Assembly (NCBI RefSeq): GCF_900114845.1
Contig: NZ_FOUK01000002.1
Location: forward strand, 186,001 to 250,000
From: Pimelobacter simplex
GTDB taxonomy: Bacteria; Actinomycetota; Actinomycetes; Propionibacteriales; Nocardioidaceae
DNA: 64,000 nt
Direction of reading: 5' to 3'
The position numbers and the translations under genes were made by a program. A model generated the notes under the pieces. The model had not been told where the DNA came from, did no database searches, and worked only from the letters and a program-made list of their open reading frames with translations. Below are positions 46,489-55,261 of this stretch, in pieces (positions within the stretch are counted from its first letter, which is position 1; every line of letters starts with the position of its first letter).

Positions 46489-47096
46489 GACTGCTGCTCC
46501 TTCTCGGGCTTGGCGCCCTTCTGGGGCTTCTCGACCCGCTGGCCGTCGAGCCCCACGCCGCGGAACACCTGCAGCAGGATGAGCGCCACGCCCACGTTGA
46601 TGGACATGTCGGCGACGTTGAAGATCGGCCAGTTCGGCAGCATCAGGAAGTCGACGACGTGCCCGCGGAACGGGCTCGGCGCGCGGAACAGCCGGTCGAT
46701 CAGGTTGCCGTCGATGCCCGCCAGCAGCAGCCCCAGCGCGACCGCCCACAGCGGGCTCACCACCCGCCGGCTGACCCACAGGACGACGAGCGTCGCGGTG
46801 ATCGCCAGGCAGGACAGGACCACGGTGAACCGGGTGCCCAGGCTGAACGCCGCCCCCGGGTTGTAGGTCAGGTGCAGCTGCAGGATCTCGCCGACCACCT
46901 CGACGTCCGGCTCACCGGTGAGGTGACGGACTGCGAGGACCTTCGCGACCTGGTCGACGACGACCACCAGCACCGCGACGGACAGGAACAGCGCCCACGC
47001 CCGCGGAGCTGCGAGAAGGGGCCGGGAACCTGCGGTGCCGGGGCCGTCGGGGCCGTCGTCGCGGTCGTCTACCGGCGTTCCTCGCGCTGCTTGCAT
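46485..47096 (-). CDS. lspA: Lipoprotein signal peptidase (signal peptidase II)
   Basis: A 203-aa membrane aspartyl protease from ATG 47096. It has four hydrophobic spans. Catalytic motifs are present: [25 protein letters not shown] (Asp in NLIDR) and [14 protein letters not shown] (Asp in NxAD). [12 protein letters not shown] is the third family box. The N-terminal 30 residues are hydrophilic and Asp-rich, an extension common in actinobacteria. It cleaves prolipoproteins after Lgt acts. Its 5' end overlaps the 3' end of the DksA-like gene by 28 nt. Confidence 0.93.
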   Translation of the reverse strand: MQAARGTPVDDRDDGPDGPGTAGSRPLLAAPRAWALFLSVAVLVVVVDQVAKVLAVRHLTGEPDVEVVGEILQLHLTYNPGAAFSLGTRFTVVLSCLAITATLVVLWVSRRVVSPLWAVALGLLLAGIDGNLIDRLFRAPSPFRGHVVDFLMLPNWPIFNVADMSINVGVALILLQVFRGVGLDGQRVEKPQKGAKPEKEQQS

Positions 47097-47950
47097 GTCA
47101 TGCACAGTGTGGCACGCGGGAACGCCATCAGCCGCATCTTGCCGATGGGGTTGCCGCACGACTCGCACACGCCGTACGTGCCGTCGTCGATGCGCGCCAG
47201 GGCCCGGTCGATCTGGGCCAGCTTCTCGCGCTCGTGGTTGAGCACGGTCAGCTCGTGGTCGCGCTCGAAGCTGGTCGCCCCGAGGTCCGCCTGGTCCTGC
47301 CCGGCCCCGTCACCGGAGTCGCGCAGCAGGCCCGACAGGTCGGCCTCCTGCTCGGCCAGGATCTGGGCGCTCTCCTCGCGCTGCTCGTGCAGCTCGCGCA
47401 GCACCTCGGCCAGCTCGGCCTTGGACCAGGCCTCCTCGTGGTCGAGGACGACGAGCTTGCGGGCGGCCGGGGCGGCCTTCTTGGCGGGCGCCTTCTTGGC
47501 CGGCGCCGCCTTCTTGGCGGGCGCGGCCTTCGCGGCCGGCGCGGCCTTCTTGGTGGACGTGGTGGTCGTGGTGGTCTTCTTGGTCACGGTGGCCGGAGCC
47601 TTCTTGGTGGTCTTCTTCGCGGGCGCCGGCGTCTTCTTGACCGGAGCGGGTGCGCTCTTCTTGGCGGCGGTCTTCTTGGCGGCGGTCTTCTTGGCCGGCG
47701 CCTTCGCCGTCTTCTTCGCGGGGGCTGCCTTCTTGGCGGCCGGCGCTGCCTTCTTCGCTGGTGCGGTCTTCTTCGCGGCCGCCTTCTTGGCCGGTGCCGC
47801 CGCGGCCTTCTTCGCCGCCGTCTTCTTGGCCGGTGCCGCCGCCTTCTTCGCGGGCGCCGCCGGCGCCGCGGCCCCCTTGCGGGGGCGGATGATCTTCCGC
47901 GCGGCGGACGCGGCCTGACCGGCCAACGACTTCTTCGTGCTGCGGGCCAT
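47069..47950 (-). CDS. TraR/DksA zinc-finger protein with Lys/Ala-rich histone-like tail
   Basis: A 293-aa protein from ATG 47950. Residues 26-165 are a low-complexity Lys/Ala/Pro tail of AAKKA, PAKKA and KKT units, like the tails of histone H1 and actinobacterial HupB. The C-terminal part (approximately 170-293) has a coiled-coil (ELAEVLRELHEQREESAQILAEQEADLSG) and a DksA-type zinc finger, CESC and CMTC (Cys262, 265, 283, 286), with GTYGVCESCGNPIGKMRL. DksA-type proteins bind the RNA polymerase secondary channel; a DNA- or polyphosphate-binding role for the tail is inference. It lies between divIVA and lspA. Confidence 0.88.
   Translation of the reverse strand: MARSTKKSLAGQAASAARKIIRPRKGAAAPAAPAKKAAAPAKKTAAKKAAAAPAKKAAAKKTAPAKKAAPAAKKAAPAKKTAKAPAKKTAAKKTAAKKSAPAPVKKTPAPAKKTTKKAPATVTKKTTTTTTSTKKAAPAAKAAPAKKAAPAKKAPAKKAAPAARKLVVLDHEEAWSKAELAEVLRELHEQREESAQILAEQEADLSGLLRDSGDGAGQDQADLGATSFERDHELTVLNHEREKLAQIDRALARIDDGTYGVCESCGNPIGKMRLMAFPRATLCMTCKQREERR
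47451..47875 (-). repeat. Degenerate AAG/GCC-rich repeat encoding the Lys/Ala tail
   Basis: About 425 bp of imperfect repeats of the codon groups for AKK, KKA, APA and KKT within the DksA-like gene. The copies differ in third positions. Such tracts are prone to length change by slippage or recombination. Confidence 0.7.
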
Positions 47951-48055
47951 GACGGACTCCTCAGAGGCGACGTGCCGCGGCCGGCAGGCTGCGGGCGTGC
48001 TGCGGAGGGTAACGGGTGCAGCCTAGGCGGCCAAGGAGGCTCACCGTCGGGAACG

Positions 48056-48095
48056 CGAACCGGCCGGTCCGCACGAGGCGGGACCGGCCGGTTCG
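48056..48095. terminator. Terminator after divIVA
   Basis: A 15-bp perfect stem (48056-48070 with 48081-48095, 10-nt loop GCACGAGGCG); the arms contain the self-symmetric CCGGCCGG. It lies 36 bp beyond the divIVA stop and about 105 bp before the DksA-like gene start, ending the division cluster transcript. Confidence 0.8.
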
Positions 48096-48130
48096 AGGGT
48101 GGTCAGCAGACCGAGCGGGAGCGCTCGGGC

Positions 48131-48937
48131 TCAGGCCTCTTCCTCGCCGAGGATGGAGCGCAGCCGCTTGGGAGCGGGGGCCTCCTCCGCGGGAGCGAGG
48201 GTGTCACCCGGGGTCTGCAGCGACTCGAGCTGCTGGGTGAAGTAGCTCTTGAGGCGGGAGCGGTACTCGCGCTCGAACGAGCGGAGCGTCTCGACCTCGG
48301 CGGAGAGCTTGTCGCGCTCCTTCTCGAGGTCGCCGAAGAGCTGGGTACGACGCTCGGCGGTCTCGCTGTCGAGCATCTCGGCGCGGGTGCGGGCGTCGGA
48401 CTCGAGGCGGTCGGCCTTGACCTTGGCCTCGGACTCCAGACGCTCGGACTTGGTCCGGGCCTCGCCGACGATCTTGTCGGCCTCGTTCTTGGCGTCCTCG
48501 ACGAGTTCGTCGGCGTTGCGCGTGGCGATCTCGAGCAGGCGCGCCGCGGCGTTGGACGCCTCCGGCACGGTCTCGACCCGGATCGTCTCGATGCCACCGG
48601 TGGCGGCGGGCGCGGCCACGGGGGCCGGGACGACGGGCTCGACCGGGGCGGGCACCTCGACGGGAGCAGCCACGGGGGCCGGGACCGGAGCGGGGGCCGG
48701 CGGCTCGGGCGTGAGCTCGGGCACGGGAGCGAGCTGGGTCGGCGCGTCGAAAGCGGCCGAGGAGCCGGCCTGCGCAGCCGCGAGCTTCGCGCGGAGGTCG
48801 TCGTTCTCCTGGGTCAGGCGAGCCAGCTCGGCCTCCACCTCATCCAGGAACTGGTCGACCTCGCCCATGTCGTAGCCCTCGCGCAGCCGAACCGGCGTAA
48901 AGCGCTTGTTGCTCACGTCCTCAGGCGTCAGCGGCAT
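48131..48937 (-). CDS. divIVA: Polar growth/division protein DivIVA (Wag31)
   Basis: A 268-aa protein from ATG 48937. It begins PLTPEDVSNKRFTPVRLREGYDMGEVDQFLDEVEAEL, the membrane-binding DivIVA N-domain and first coiled-coil (to about residue 55). A Pro/Ala-rich linker covers approximately 65-112 (APVPAPVAAPVEVPAPVEP in part). A long second coiled-coil runs from about 115 to 240 with a heptad pattern (ADKIVGEARTKSERLESEAKVKADRLESDA in part). It gathers at curved membrane at poles and septa and directs wall growth. It is downstream of yggT as in most actinobacteria. Confidence 0.95.
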   Translation of the reverse strand: MPLTPEDVSNKRFTPVRLREGYDMGEVDQFLDEVEAELARLTQENDDLRAKLAAAQAGSSAAFDAPTQLAPVPELTPEPPAPAPVPAPVAAPVEVPAPVEPVVPAPVAAPAATGGIETIRVETVPEASNAAARLLEIATRNADELVEDAKNEADKIVGEARTKSERLESEAKVKADRLESDARTRAEMLDSETAERRTQLFGDLEKERDKLSAEVETLRSFEREYRSRLKSYFTQQLESLQTPGDTLAPAEEAPAPKRLRSILGEEEA

Positions 48938-49065
48938 GACCTCACCTATCTACGAAGATTCATCGACAGTCTGTCTCACCGAACGATAGCGCCTGGCTCA
49001 CAGAAGCCGTCATCCACCGTCCGGGCGGGCGGGAGTCGGCGTCGGACCGAACCCCGCGGGTGCGT

Positions 49066-49359
49066 TCAGTAAAGCAGCGTGGAACGGTTCACGGCCAACA
49101 GGATGTAGGCCAGGATCATCACCAGGAAGAAGCTGATATCCAGGGCGAAGTTCCCGATCCGGATCGGCTTGATCACCTTGCGCAGCCCCTTGATCGGCGG
49201 ATCGGTCACCGAGTACGACAGCTCGAGGAACACGAGCAGCACTCCCCGGGGCTCCCAGCCCCGCGCGAACACCTGCACCCAGTCGGTGATGAGGCGGACC
49301 CACAAGAATCCGATGAAGGCGAACAGCACGCCCTCGATGATCCAGCCGACGATCGTCAC
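49066..49359 (-). CDS. yggT: YggT-family membrane protein
   Basis: A 97-aa membrane protein from GTG 49359. Two hydrophobic spans (VGWIIEGVLFAFIGFLWVRL at 4-23 and FALDISFFLVMILAYILLAV at about 71-90) frame the cytoplasmic segment SYSVTDPPIKGLRKVIKPIRIGN, whose TDPxxxxxRxxxxP pattern is diagnostic of YggT/YlmG. It is linked to cell-division gene clusters and plastid YlmG homologues affect nucleoid or septum organisation; the bacterial role is not settled. It lies between sepF and divIVA. Confidence 0.92.
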   Translation of the reverse strand: MTIVGWIIEGVLFAFIGFLWVRLITDWVQVFARGWEPRGVLLVFLELSYSVTDPPIKGLRKVIKPIRIGNFALDISFFLVMILAYILLAVNRSTLLY

Positions 49360-49517
49360 GCACGCAACCTATCGGGTACGCCGAACCCGCCCGACAAGGC
49401 CCGCCGTCGGCACGCCCGGTCCCCGCGGCGGCGCGCAACCACCGCCGGTGAAGGTCTGGCCGCCAGCCAACCCGTCACCGAGCGAACCTCGACCGCGCGC
49501 GCGGCAGCGCGGCGAGA

Positions 49518-49555
49518 GCCGGCTCCCGGGCAGCTTGCTGCCTCCCCGAGCCGGC
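49518..49555. terminator. Hairpin after sepF
   Basis: Outer arms GCCGGCTC (49518-49525) and GAGCCGGC (49548-49555) enclose an inner stem GGCAG-CTTG-CTGCC (49529-49542). It is 20 bp past the sepF stop in a 215-bp gap before yggT and may cause partial termination. The rest of the gap holds no gene that I can support. Confidence 0.6.
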
Positions 49556-49574
49556 GAAGCCGCGCTCGCGCAGA

Positions 49575-50090
49575 TCAAGATTGGTTGAAGAAACCGCCGG
49601 TGTCGGCGATGTGCTGCTTGTCCTCCGCCGCGACGGTGACATTCGGCGGCGAGAGCAGGAACACCTTGTTGGTGACCCGCTCGATGTTGCCGCGGGTGGC
49701 GAAGATGAGCCCGGCGGCGAAGTCGACGAGACGCTTGGCGTCGGAGTCGTCCATCTCGCTGAGGTTCATGATCACCGGGACGCCCTCGCGGTACTCCTCG
49801 CCGACGGCCCGCGCGTCGTTGTACGTCGTGGGCTGCAGCGTGACGATCCGGGAGCGGTCGGCGACGACCGACGAGGGCGCGACGGCGACCGCGACGGGAC
49901 GACGGCGCTCCTCGAGGTCGGCGACCGAGGCGGCCCGGGGCTCGTGGTCGGACGGGACGGCGCGCACGGTGCGGGTCGGCCGAGCGTCGCGCTCCCGGGC
50001 CGGCTCGGTGACCTCGTCGTCGTACTCGTCATAGCCGGTGTCCTCCAGCAGGCCGAGGTACTCACCGATCCTGCGCATCGCACCGCTCAT
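49575..50090 (-). CDS. sepF: Cell division protein SepF
   Basis: A 171-aa protein from ATG 50090. It has the membrane-binding N-terminal helix MSGAMRRIGEYLGLLED, a disordered charged linker (approximately 18-72), and the SepF core (approximately 80-165) with RIVTLQPTTYNDARAVGEEYREGVPVIMNLSEMDDSDAKRLVDFAAGLIFATRG (in part) and VFLLSPPNV. SepF anchors FtsZ to the membrane and stands in for FtsA, which is absent in actinobacteria and from this cluster. Confidence 0.95.
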   Translation of the reverse strand: MSGAMRRIGEYLGLLEDTGYDEYDDEVTEPARERDARPTRTVRAVPSDHEPRAASVADLEERRRPVAVAVAPSSVVADRSRIVTLQPTTYNDARAVGEEYREGVPVIMNLSEMDDSDAKRLVDFAAGLIFATRGNIERVTNKVFLLSPPNVTVAAEDKQHIADTGGFFNQS

Positions 50091-50151
50091 GACTGTTGCC
50101 TCCGTGATTCCTGCCCCTGGGGCTCAGGGACCGCTGGTGGTGTTGTGGACA

Positions 50152-50856
50152 TTACTGGACCGCGGGCCTCGAACCGAGGACCGCGGTGCCGACGCGTACG
50201 TGTGTCGCGCCGACGGTGATCGCCGCCTCCAGGTCGCCGCTCATGCCGGCGGAGAGGAGGGTCGCGTCGGGGTGCCGGGAGAGGAAGTCGGCGCGGATCC
50301 CGGCGAGCCGGGAGAAGGCCAGCGCAGGGTCCTCGTCGAGGGGCGCGACGGCCATCAGGCCGCGCAGCCGGAGCCCGCTGGTGCGGGCGACCTCGTCGGC
50401 GAGGGCGGGCAGCGTGGCCGGGTCGGCACCGAAGCGGTGCTCGCGCCCTGGGGGGTCGAGGCTGACCTGGAGGAGGACGTCGACCTCGCGGCCGGCGTCC
50501 TCGGCGCCGCGGGCGAGCCGGCCGACGAGCGCGGTGCGGTCGACGGACTCGACGACCTGGGCGTAGCGGGCGACGGCGGCGGCCTTGTTGGACTGCAGGC
50601 CGCCGATGAAGTGCCAGCGCAGCGGGAGGTCGGCGCACTCGGCGGCCTTGGCCTCGGCCTCCTGGTGCCGGTTCTCCCCCACGTCGACGACGCCGAGCTC
50701 GGCGAGCAGGCGGACGTCGGAGGCCGGGAAGTACTTGGTGACGACGACGAGCGCGACCTCGTCGGGCGCCCGCCCCGCGTCGGTGGCGGCGCGCGCGATC
50801 CGGTCGTGGACGGCGGCGAGACGGGTGCGCAGCTCGTCGGCGCGGCTGGTGCTCAC
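50152..50856 (-). CDS. yggS: YggS/PLPBP family pyridoxal phosphate homeostasis protein
   Basis: A 234-aa alanine-racemase-fold protein from GTG 50856. The PLP lysine is in LVVVTKYFPASDVRLL. Further marks are GENRHQEAEAKAAE, LRWHFIGGLQSNKAAAVAR, LLQVSLD, RLRGLMAVAP and the phosphate-binding LSAGMSGDLEAAITVGATHVRVGTAVLG. It buffers PLP and has no known racemase activity. It overlaps pgeF by 4 nt and precedes sepF. Confidence 0.93.
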   Translation of the reverse strand: MSTSRADELRTRLAAVHDRIARAATDAGRAPDEVALVVVTKYFPASDVRLLAELGVVDVGENRHQEAEAKAAECADLPLRWHFIGGLQSNKAAAVARYAQVVESVDRTALVGRLARGAEDAGREVDVLLQVSLDPPGREHRFGADPATLPALADEVARTSGLRLRGLMAVAPLDEDPALAFSRLAGIRADFLSRHPDATLLSAGMSGDLEAAITVGATHVRVGTAVLGSRPAVQ

Positions 50857-51545
50857 GAGAGCCACACCAGCCCTCCGAGTCGGCCGGCGGCGGCGCCGTC
50901 GCGACGGTAGGAGTGGAAGCGCTCGTCCTCGAGCGTGCACCCCGCGACGACGGCCGCGGGCACCCCGGCGGCGTCGAGCTGGGCGGCGACCCCGGCGCCG
51001 AGGTCGAGCGCGGGCGTGCCCCAGCTGGTCTCGGCGTAGGTCGCGGGGACCCGGGCGGCGACCTCGTCGCGCATCGCCGCGGGCACCTCGTAGCAGCGGC
51101 CGCACACGTGGGGGCCGATCCAGGCGCGGACCTCGGTGGCGCCGAGCGCCCGCATCCGCTCGACGGTGCGGGTGACGACGTCGAGCTCGACGCCGCGGCG
51201 TCCGGCGTGGGCGACCCCGACGACGCCGGCGCCCGGGTCGGCGAGGACGACGGGCACGCAGTCGGCGACGCGGACCACGAGCGCGAGGCCGGGCGCGGTG
51301 GTCACCGCCGCGTCGGCCTCGGGGACCGGCGCGGCGCCGTCGTCGACCGTGGCGACGTCGGCACCGTGCACCTGGTGCAGCCGGGCCAGGCCGGTCAGGC
51401 CGAGGTCGGCGGCGAGGCCGGCGAGGGTGGCGGCGAGCTCCGGGCCCTCCTGCAGGTCGAGCGCGGCGTCCGTGAACGCCACCTCGACCCGGCGCCCGTC
51501 AGCGGGGGCCGGGTCGAGTGCGGTGGTCTCACGGAAGGCGAACAC
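50853..51545 (-). CDS. pgeF: Peptidoglycan editing factor PgeF (laccase-domain/YfiH)
   Basis: A 230-aa protein from GTG 51545. The metal-binding residues of the YfiH fold are seen: HQVHGADVATVDDG, VRVADCVPVVLADP (Cys) and GVVGVAHAGRRGVELDVV (His). WIGPHVCGRCYEVP is the distal signature. E. coli PgeF removes L-Ser from mis-made UDP-MurNAc precursors; some homologues act on purine nucleosides or phenols. It is next to ftsZ as is usual in actinobacteria. Confidence 0.9.
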   Translation of the reverse strand: MFAFRETTALDPAPADGRRVEVAFTDAALDLQEGPELAATLAGLAADLGLTGLARLHQVHGADVATVDDGAAPVPEADAAVTTAPGLALVVRVADCVPVVLADPGAGVVGVAHAGRRGVELDVVTRTVERMRALGATEVRAWIGPHVCGRCYEVPAAMRDEVAARVPATYAETSWGTPALDLGAGVAAQLDAAGVPAAVVAGCTLEDERFHSYRRDGAAAGRLGGLVWLS

Positions 51546-51548
51546 GAC

Positions 51549-52769
<1,221 letters not shown>

Positions 52770-52894
52770 GGCGGCGTCACCTTTCCAGAGGTGTTTCGAT
52801 CAGTTGTCGTCGTCTGTGTCGTCGAGCTCGATCTCGAGCCAGGCGGTCGGCCACCCTTCCCCGATGGCCGTCCGGCGTGGGTGCCACAACCCTG

Positions 52895-52925
52895 ACCCTC
52901 AGCCTGAGGGTTATAGTTATGTCAA
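52895..52925 (-). promoter_or_regulatory. Candidate ftsZ promoter with palindrome
   Basis: On the minus strand TTGACA (52920-52925) is followed after 4 bp by TATAAC (52910-52915), then the 17-bp palindrome ACCCTCAG-G-CTGAGGGT. The hexamers are too close to be a sigma-70 pair; TATAAC is the better -10 candidate. It lies 126 bp before the ftsZ start. Confidence 0.4.
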
Positions 52926-52992
52926 CCTCGTCGTGCCCATGACAGTAGGTACGCCGACGCCCTCCCCAGCGCAGACACGCCGCACCCCCGCC

Positions 52993-53084
52993 GAAGTTCC
53001 ACGTTCCGGCGGGCGAAGGGGCACGTTCCGGCGGTCGAGGGTGCCGCTCCGTGCACCCTCGACCGCCGGAACGTGCCCCTTCGC
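52993..53084. repeat. Perfect 32-bp inverted repeat plus 22-bp-period direct repeat
   Basis: Arms 53013-53044 and 53053-53084 are exact reverse complements over 32 bp with an 8-nt loop CGCTCCGT. The left side also holds a direct repeat: units GAAG-NNN-CACGTTCCGGCGG at 52993-53012 and 53015-53034 (22-bp period). It begins 13 bp after the ftsQ stop and could terminate ftsQ; its length and the direct repeats point to a dispersed palindromic element instead. Confidence 0.85.
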
Positions 53085-53097
53085 GCCCCCGCCCCGG

Positions 53098-53862
53098 TCA
53101 GCGGGTGGTGGGGGCGCCGGGGACCGAGACGTCGTAGACCTGGGCCTTGCGGGCGAGCAGCTCGAGCAGGACGGCGGCCTTGTCGTCGGCCTGGTCGGAG
53201 CTCCCCCATCGGACGAGGCGGCCGTCGCGCAGGTGGAGCAGGATCTCGTCCACGGTCTGCACCTCGACGAAGTCGACGAGCTCGGTGACCTTCGGGGCGA
53301 GGGCGGCGACGACGCGGGCCCCCTCGACCAGGGCGTCGCTGTCGGCCTCGGGGCCGATCTTCACGCGGGGCAGGCCGGGCGGGGCCTTGGTGAGCCGGCC
53401 GAAGGCGACGCCGCCGGCGTCGAGGTTGGTGAGCCGGTCACCCCGGTCGAGGACGGCGATCGGGGTCCGCTCGACGATCTCGATGCGGACCTGGTGCGGC
53501 CACTTGCGCGACACGTCGACGCTCTTGACCGTGGCGAGCGCCTTGAGGCGCAGCTCGATCGCGTGCAGGTCGACGGTGGCGAGCGGTCCCCCGGTGGGGA
53601 CGTCGGCGGTGGCCAGGACCTGCTTCTCGGTGAGCTGGGCGTTGCCGACGACGCTGACGCCCTCGGTCCGCAGCCACGACGAGAAGTAGAGGGCGTAGAC
53701 GCCGAGGCCGATCGCCCCGACCACGAGGACGGCGGCGAGCACGTAGCGCCAGGTCAGCCAGCGGCGCGCACGCTGGCGCCGGGCGAAGGCCTTCCGGGTG
53801 CGCTCGAGGGAGTCGGCGGCCCGGCCGCGCGACCGCTTCTCGCGGGCCTCACCCCTCGCCAT
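53098..53862 (-). CDS. ftsQ: Cell division protein FtsQ
   Basis: A 254-aa bitopic protein from ATG 53862. The basic cytoplasmic part (residues 1-37) is followed by one membrane span, YVLAAVLVVGAIGLGVYALYF. The POTRA domain (approximately 62-132) has VSVVGNAQLTEKQVL and LKALATVKSVDVSRKWPHQVRIEIVERTPIAVL (in part), and the FtsQ beta domain follows. It links the divisome's periplasmic parts. It overlaps murC by 14 nt. Confidence 0.93.
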   Translation of the reverse strand: MARGEAREKRSRGRAADSLERTRKAFARRQRARRWLTWRYVLAAVLVVGAIGLGVYALYFSSWLRTEGVSVVGNAQLTEKQVLATADVPTGGPLATVDLHAIELRLKALATVKSVDVSRKWPHQVRIEIVERTPIAVLDRGDRLTNLDAGGVAFGRLTKAPPGLPRVKIGPEADSDALVEGARVVAALAPKVTELVDFVEVQTVDEILLHLRDGRLVRWGSSDQADDKAAVLLELLARKAQVYDVSVPGAPTTR

Positions 53863-55261
53863 CGCCCCGCTCCGCGAGGGCGGCGAGCAGTGCGGGTGCG
53901 ACGGTGGTGACGTCGCCGGCGCCGAGGGTCAGCACGAGGTCGCCGGGACGGGCGATGCCCCCCAGCACCTCGAGGACGGCGGACCGGTCGGCCACGAAGC
54001 GCACCTGCTCGGCCGGCAGCGGCACCGCGGCGGCCACGAGGGCGCCGGTGACGGCGGGGTCCGGGTCCTCGCGGGCGACGTAGACGTCGAGCACCACGAC
54101 CTCGTCGGCCGCACCGAGCTCGTGACCCATCGCGGTGCCGAAGATCCGGGTCCGCGAGACCAGGTGCGGCTGGAAGCAGACGACGAGTCGCCCCGCGTCG
54201 CCGACCAGCGAGCGGGCGGCCTCGAGGTCGCCACGGATCTCGCTCGGGTGGTGCGCGTAGGAGTCGTAGACCCGCACCCCCGCGGCCTCGCCGACCAGCT
54301 CCATGCGCCGCTTGGCGCCCTGGTGCCGGGCCAGGCCGCGGATCAGGTCGGCCGGCTCGGCGCCCAGGTCGAGACCGACGGCGAGCGCGAGGAGCGCGTC
54401 CTGGGCGTAGTGCCGCCCGGGCACGGCGAGCTCGACCCGGCCCAGGTCGACGTCGCCGACCTCGACCCGGAAGGTCGTCGTCCCGCCGGCCAGCACGAGG
54501 TCGCTGCCGAGCACGGCGGCGCCCTCGGCGAAGCCGGCGCCCGCCACGCCCGTGCCGTCGACGACGAGCGCGGCCGCGCCCGGGTCGTCGGTGTTGACGA
54601 CGGCGCCCGCGCTGGCGCCCGCGACGAAGCGCGCGAAGGCGTCGGCGTAGGCCTCGGGCGTGCCCCAGTGGTCGAGGTGGTCGGCGTCGACGTTGGTGAC
54701 GACGGCGATCTCGGGGGTGTAGACGAGGAAGGCGCCGTCGGACTCGTCGGCCTCGACGACGGCGACGTCGCCGGTGCCGAGCCGGGCGTTGGTCCCGAGG
54801 CTGGCGACCTCGGCGCCGATGGCGAAGGTCGGGTCGAGCCCGGCCTCCTGGAGCGCGACGGTGAGCATCGCGGTGGTGGTCGTCTTGCCGTGCGTGCCGC
54901 CGACGGCGACGACGCGGCGCCCGACCAGCACCGACTGCAGCCCGGCCGAGCGCGGCCACAGCCGCAGGCCCCGCTCGAGCGCGGCGACGATCTCGGGGTT
55001 GTCCTCGCGGGCGGCCGTCGTCGCGATGATGGTGTCGACGCCGTCGAGGTGCGCGGCGTCGTGACCCACGTGGACGGCGATCCCCTCGGCGCGCAGCGCC
55101 GCGACGACGGCGGAGTCGTGGGCGTCGCTGCCGCTGACCTCGACCCCGGACTGGTGCATCAGCCGGGCGATCGCGGACAGCCCGGCGCCGCCGATGCCGA
55201 CGAGGTGGACGCGACCCAGCCGGTCGGCGGGGAGGATCTCGTCGGGGACGGGGATCTTCAC
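53849..55261 (-). CDS. murC: UDP-N-acetylmuramate--L-alanine ligase
   Basis: A 470-aa Mur ligase from GTG 55261. The N-terminal Rossmann part is RVHLVGIGGAGLSAIARLMHQSG. The ATP loop is VGGTHGKTTTTAML, the metal site is VVEADESDGAFL, followed by VVTNVDADHLDHWG. DSYAHHPSEIRGDLEAARSL and VVCFQPHLVSRT are MurC-specific. It adds L-Ala to UDP-MurNAc. It overlaps murG by 4 nt and ftsQ by 14 nt. Confidence 0.97.
   Translation of the reverse strand: MKIPVPDEILPADRLGRVHLVGIGGAGLSAIARLMHQSGVEVSGSDAHDSAVVAALRAEGIAVHVGHDAAHLDGVDTIIATTAAREDNPEIVAALERGLRLWPRSAGLQSVLVGRRVVAVGGTHGKTTTTAMLTVALQEAGLDPTFAIGAEVASLGTNARLGTGDVAVVEADESDGAFLVYTPEIAVVTNVDADHLDHWGTPEAYADAFARFVAGASAGAVVNTDDPGAAALVVDGTGVAGAGFAEGAAVLGSDLVLAGGTTTFRVEVGDVDLGRVELAVPGRHYAQDALLALAVGLDLGAEPADLIRGLARHQGAKRRMELVGEAAGVRVYDSYAHHPSEIRGDLEAARSLVGDAGRLVVCFQPHLVSRTRIFGTAMGHELGAADEVVVLDVYVAREDPDPAVTGALVAAAVPLPAEQVRFVADRSAVLEVLGGIARPGDLVLTLGAGDVTTVAPALLAALAERGDGEG

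Larger units (their letters stand above)
52770..53097. other. ftsQ-ftsZ intergenic region
   Basis: A 328-bp region with no credible gene. On the ftsZ side it holds an AT-rich island (52910-52925) with minus-strand TTGACA and TATAAC and the palindrome ACCCTCAG-C-CTGAGGGT (52895-52911). On the ftsQ side it holds a perfect 32-bp inverted repeat (53013-53084) and a direct repeat. ftsZ thus probably has its own promoter here. Confidence 0.6.

Noticed and set aside
47451..47875. Repeat tract as a possible CRISPR array
   Set aside because: The repeats are in frame inside a protein gene, imperfect and without spacers.
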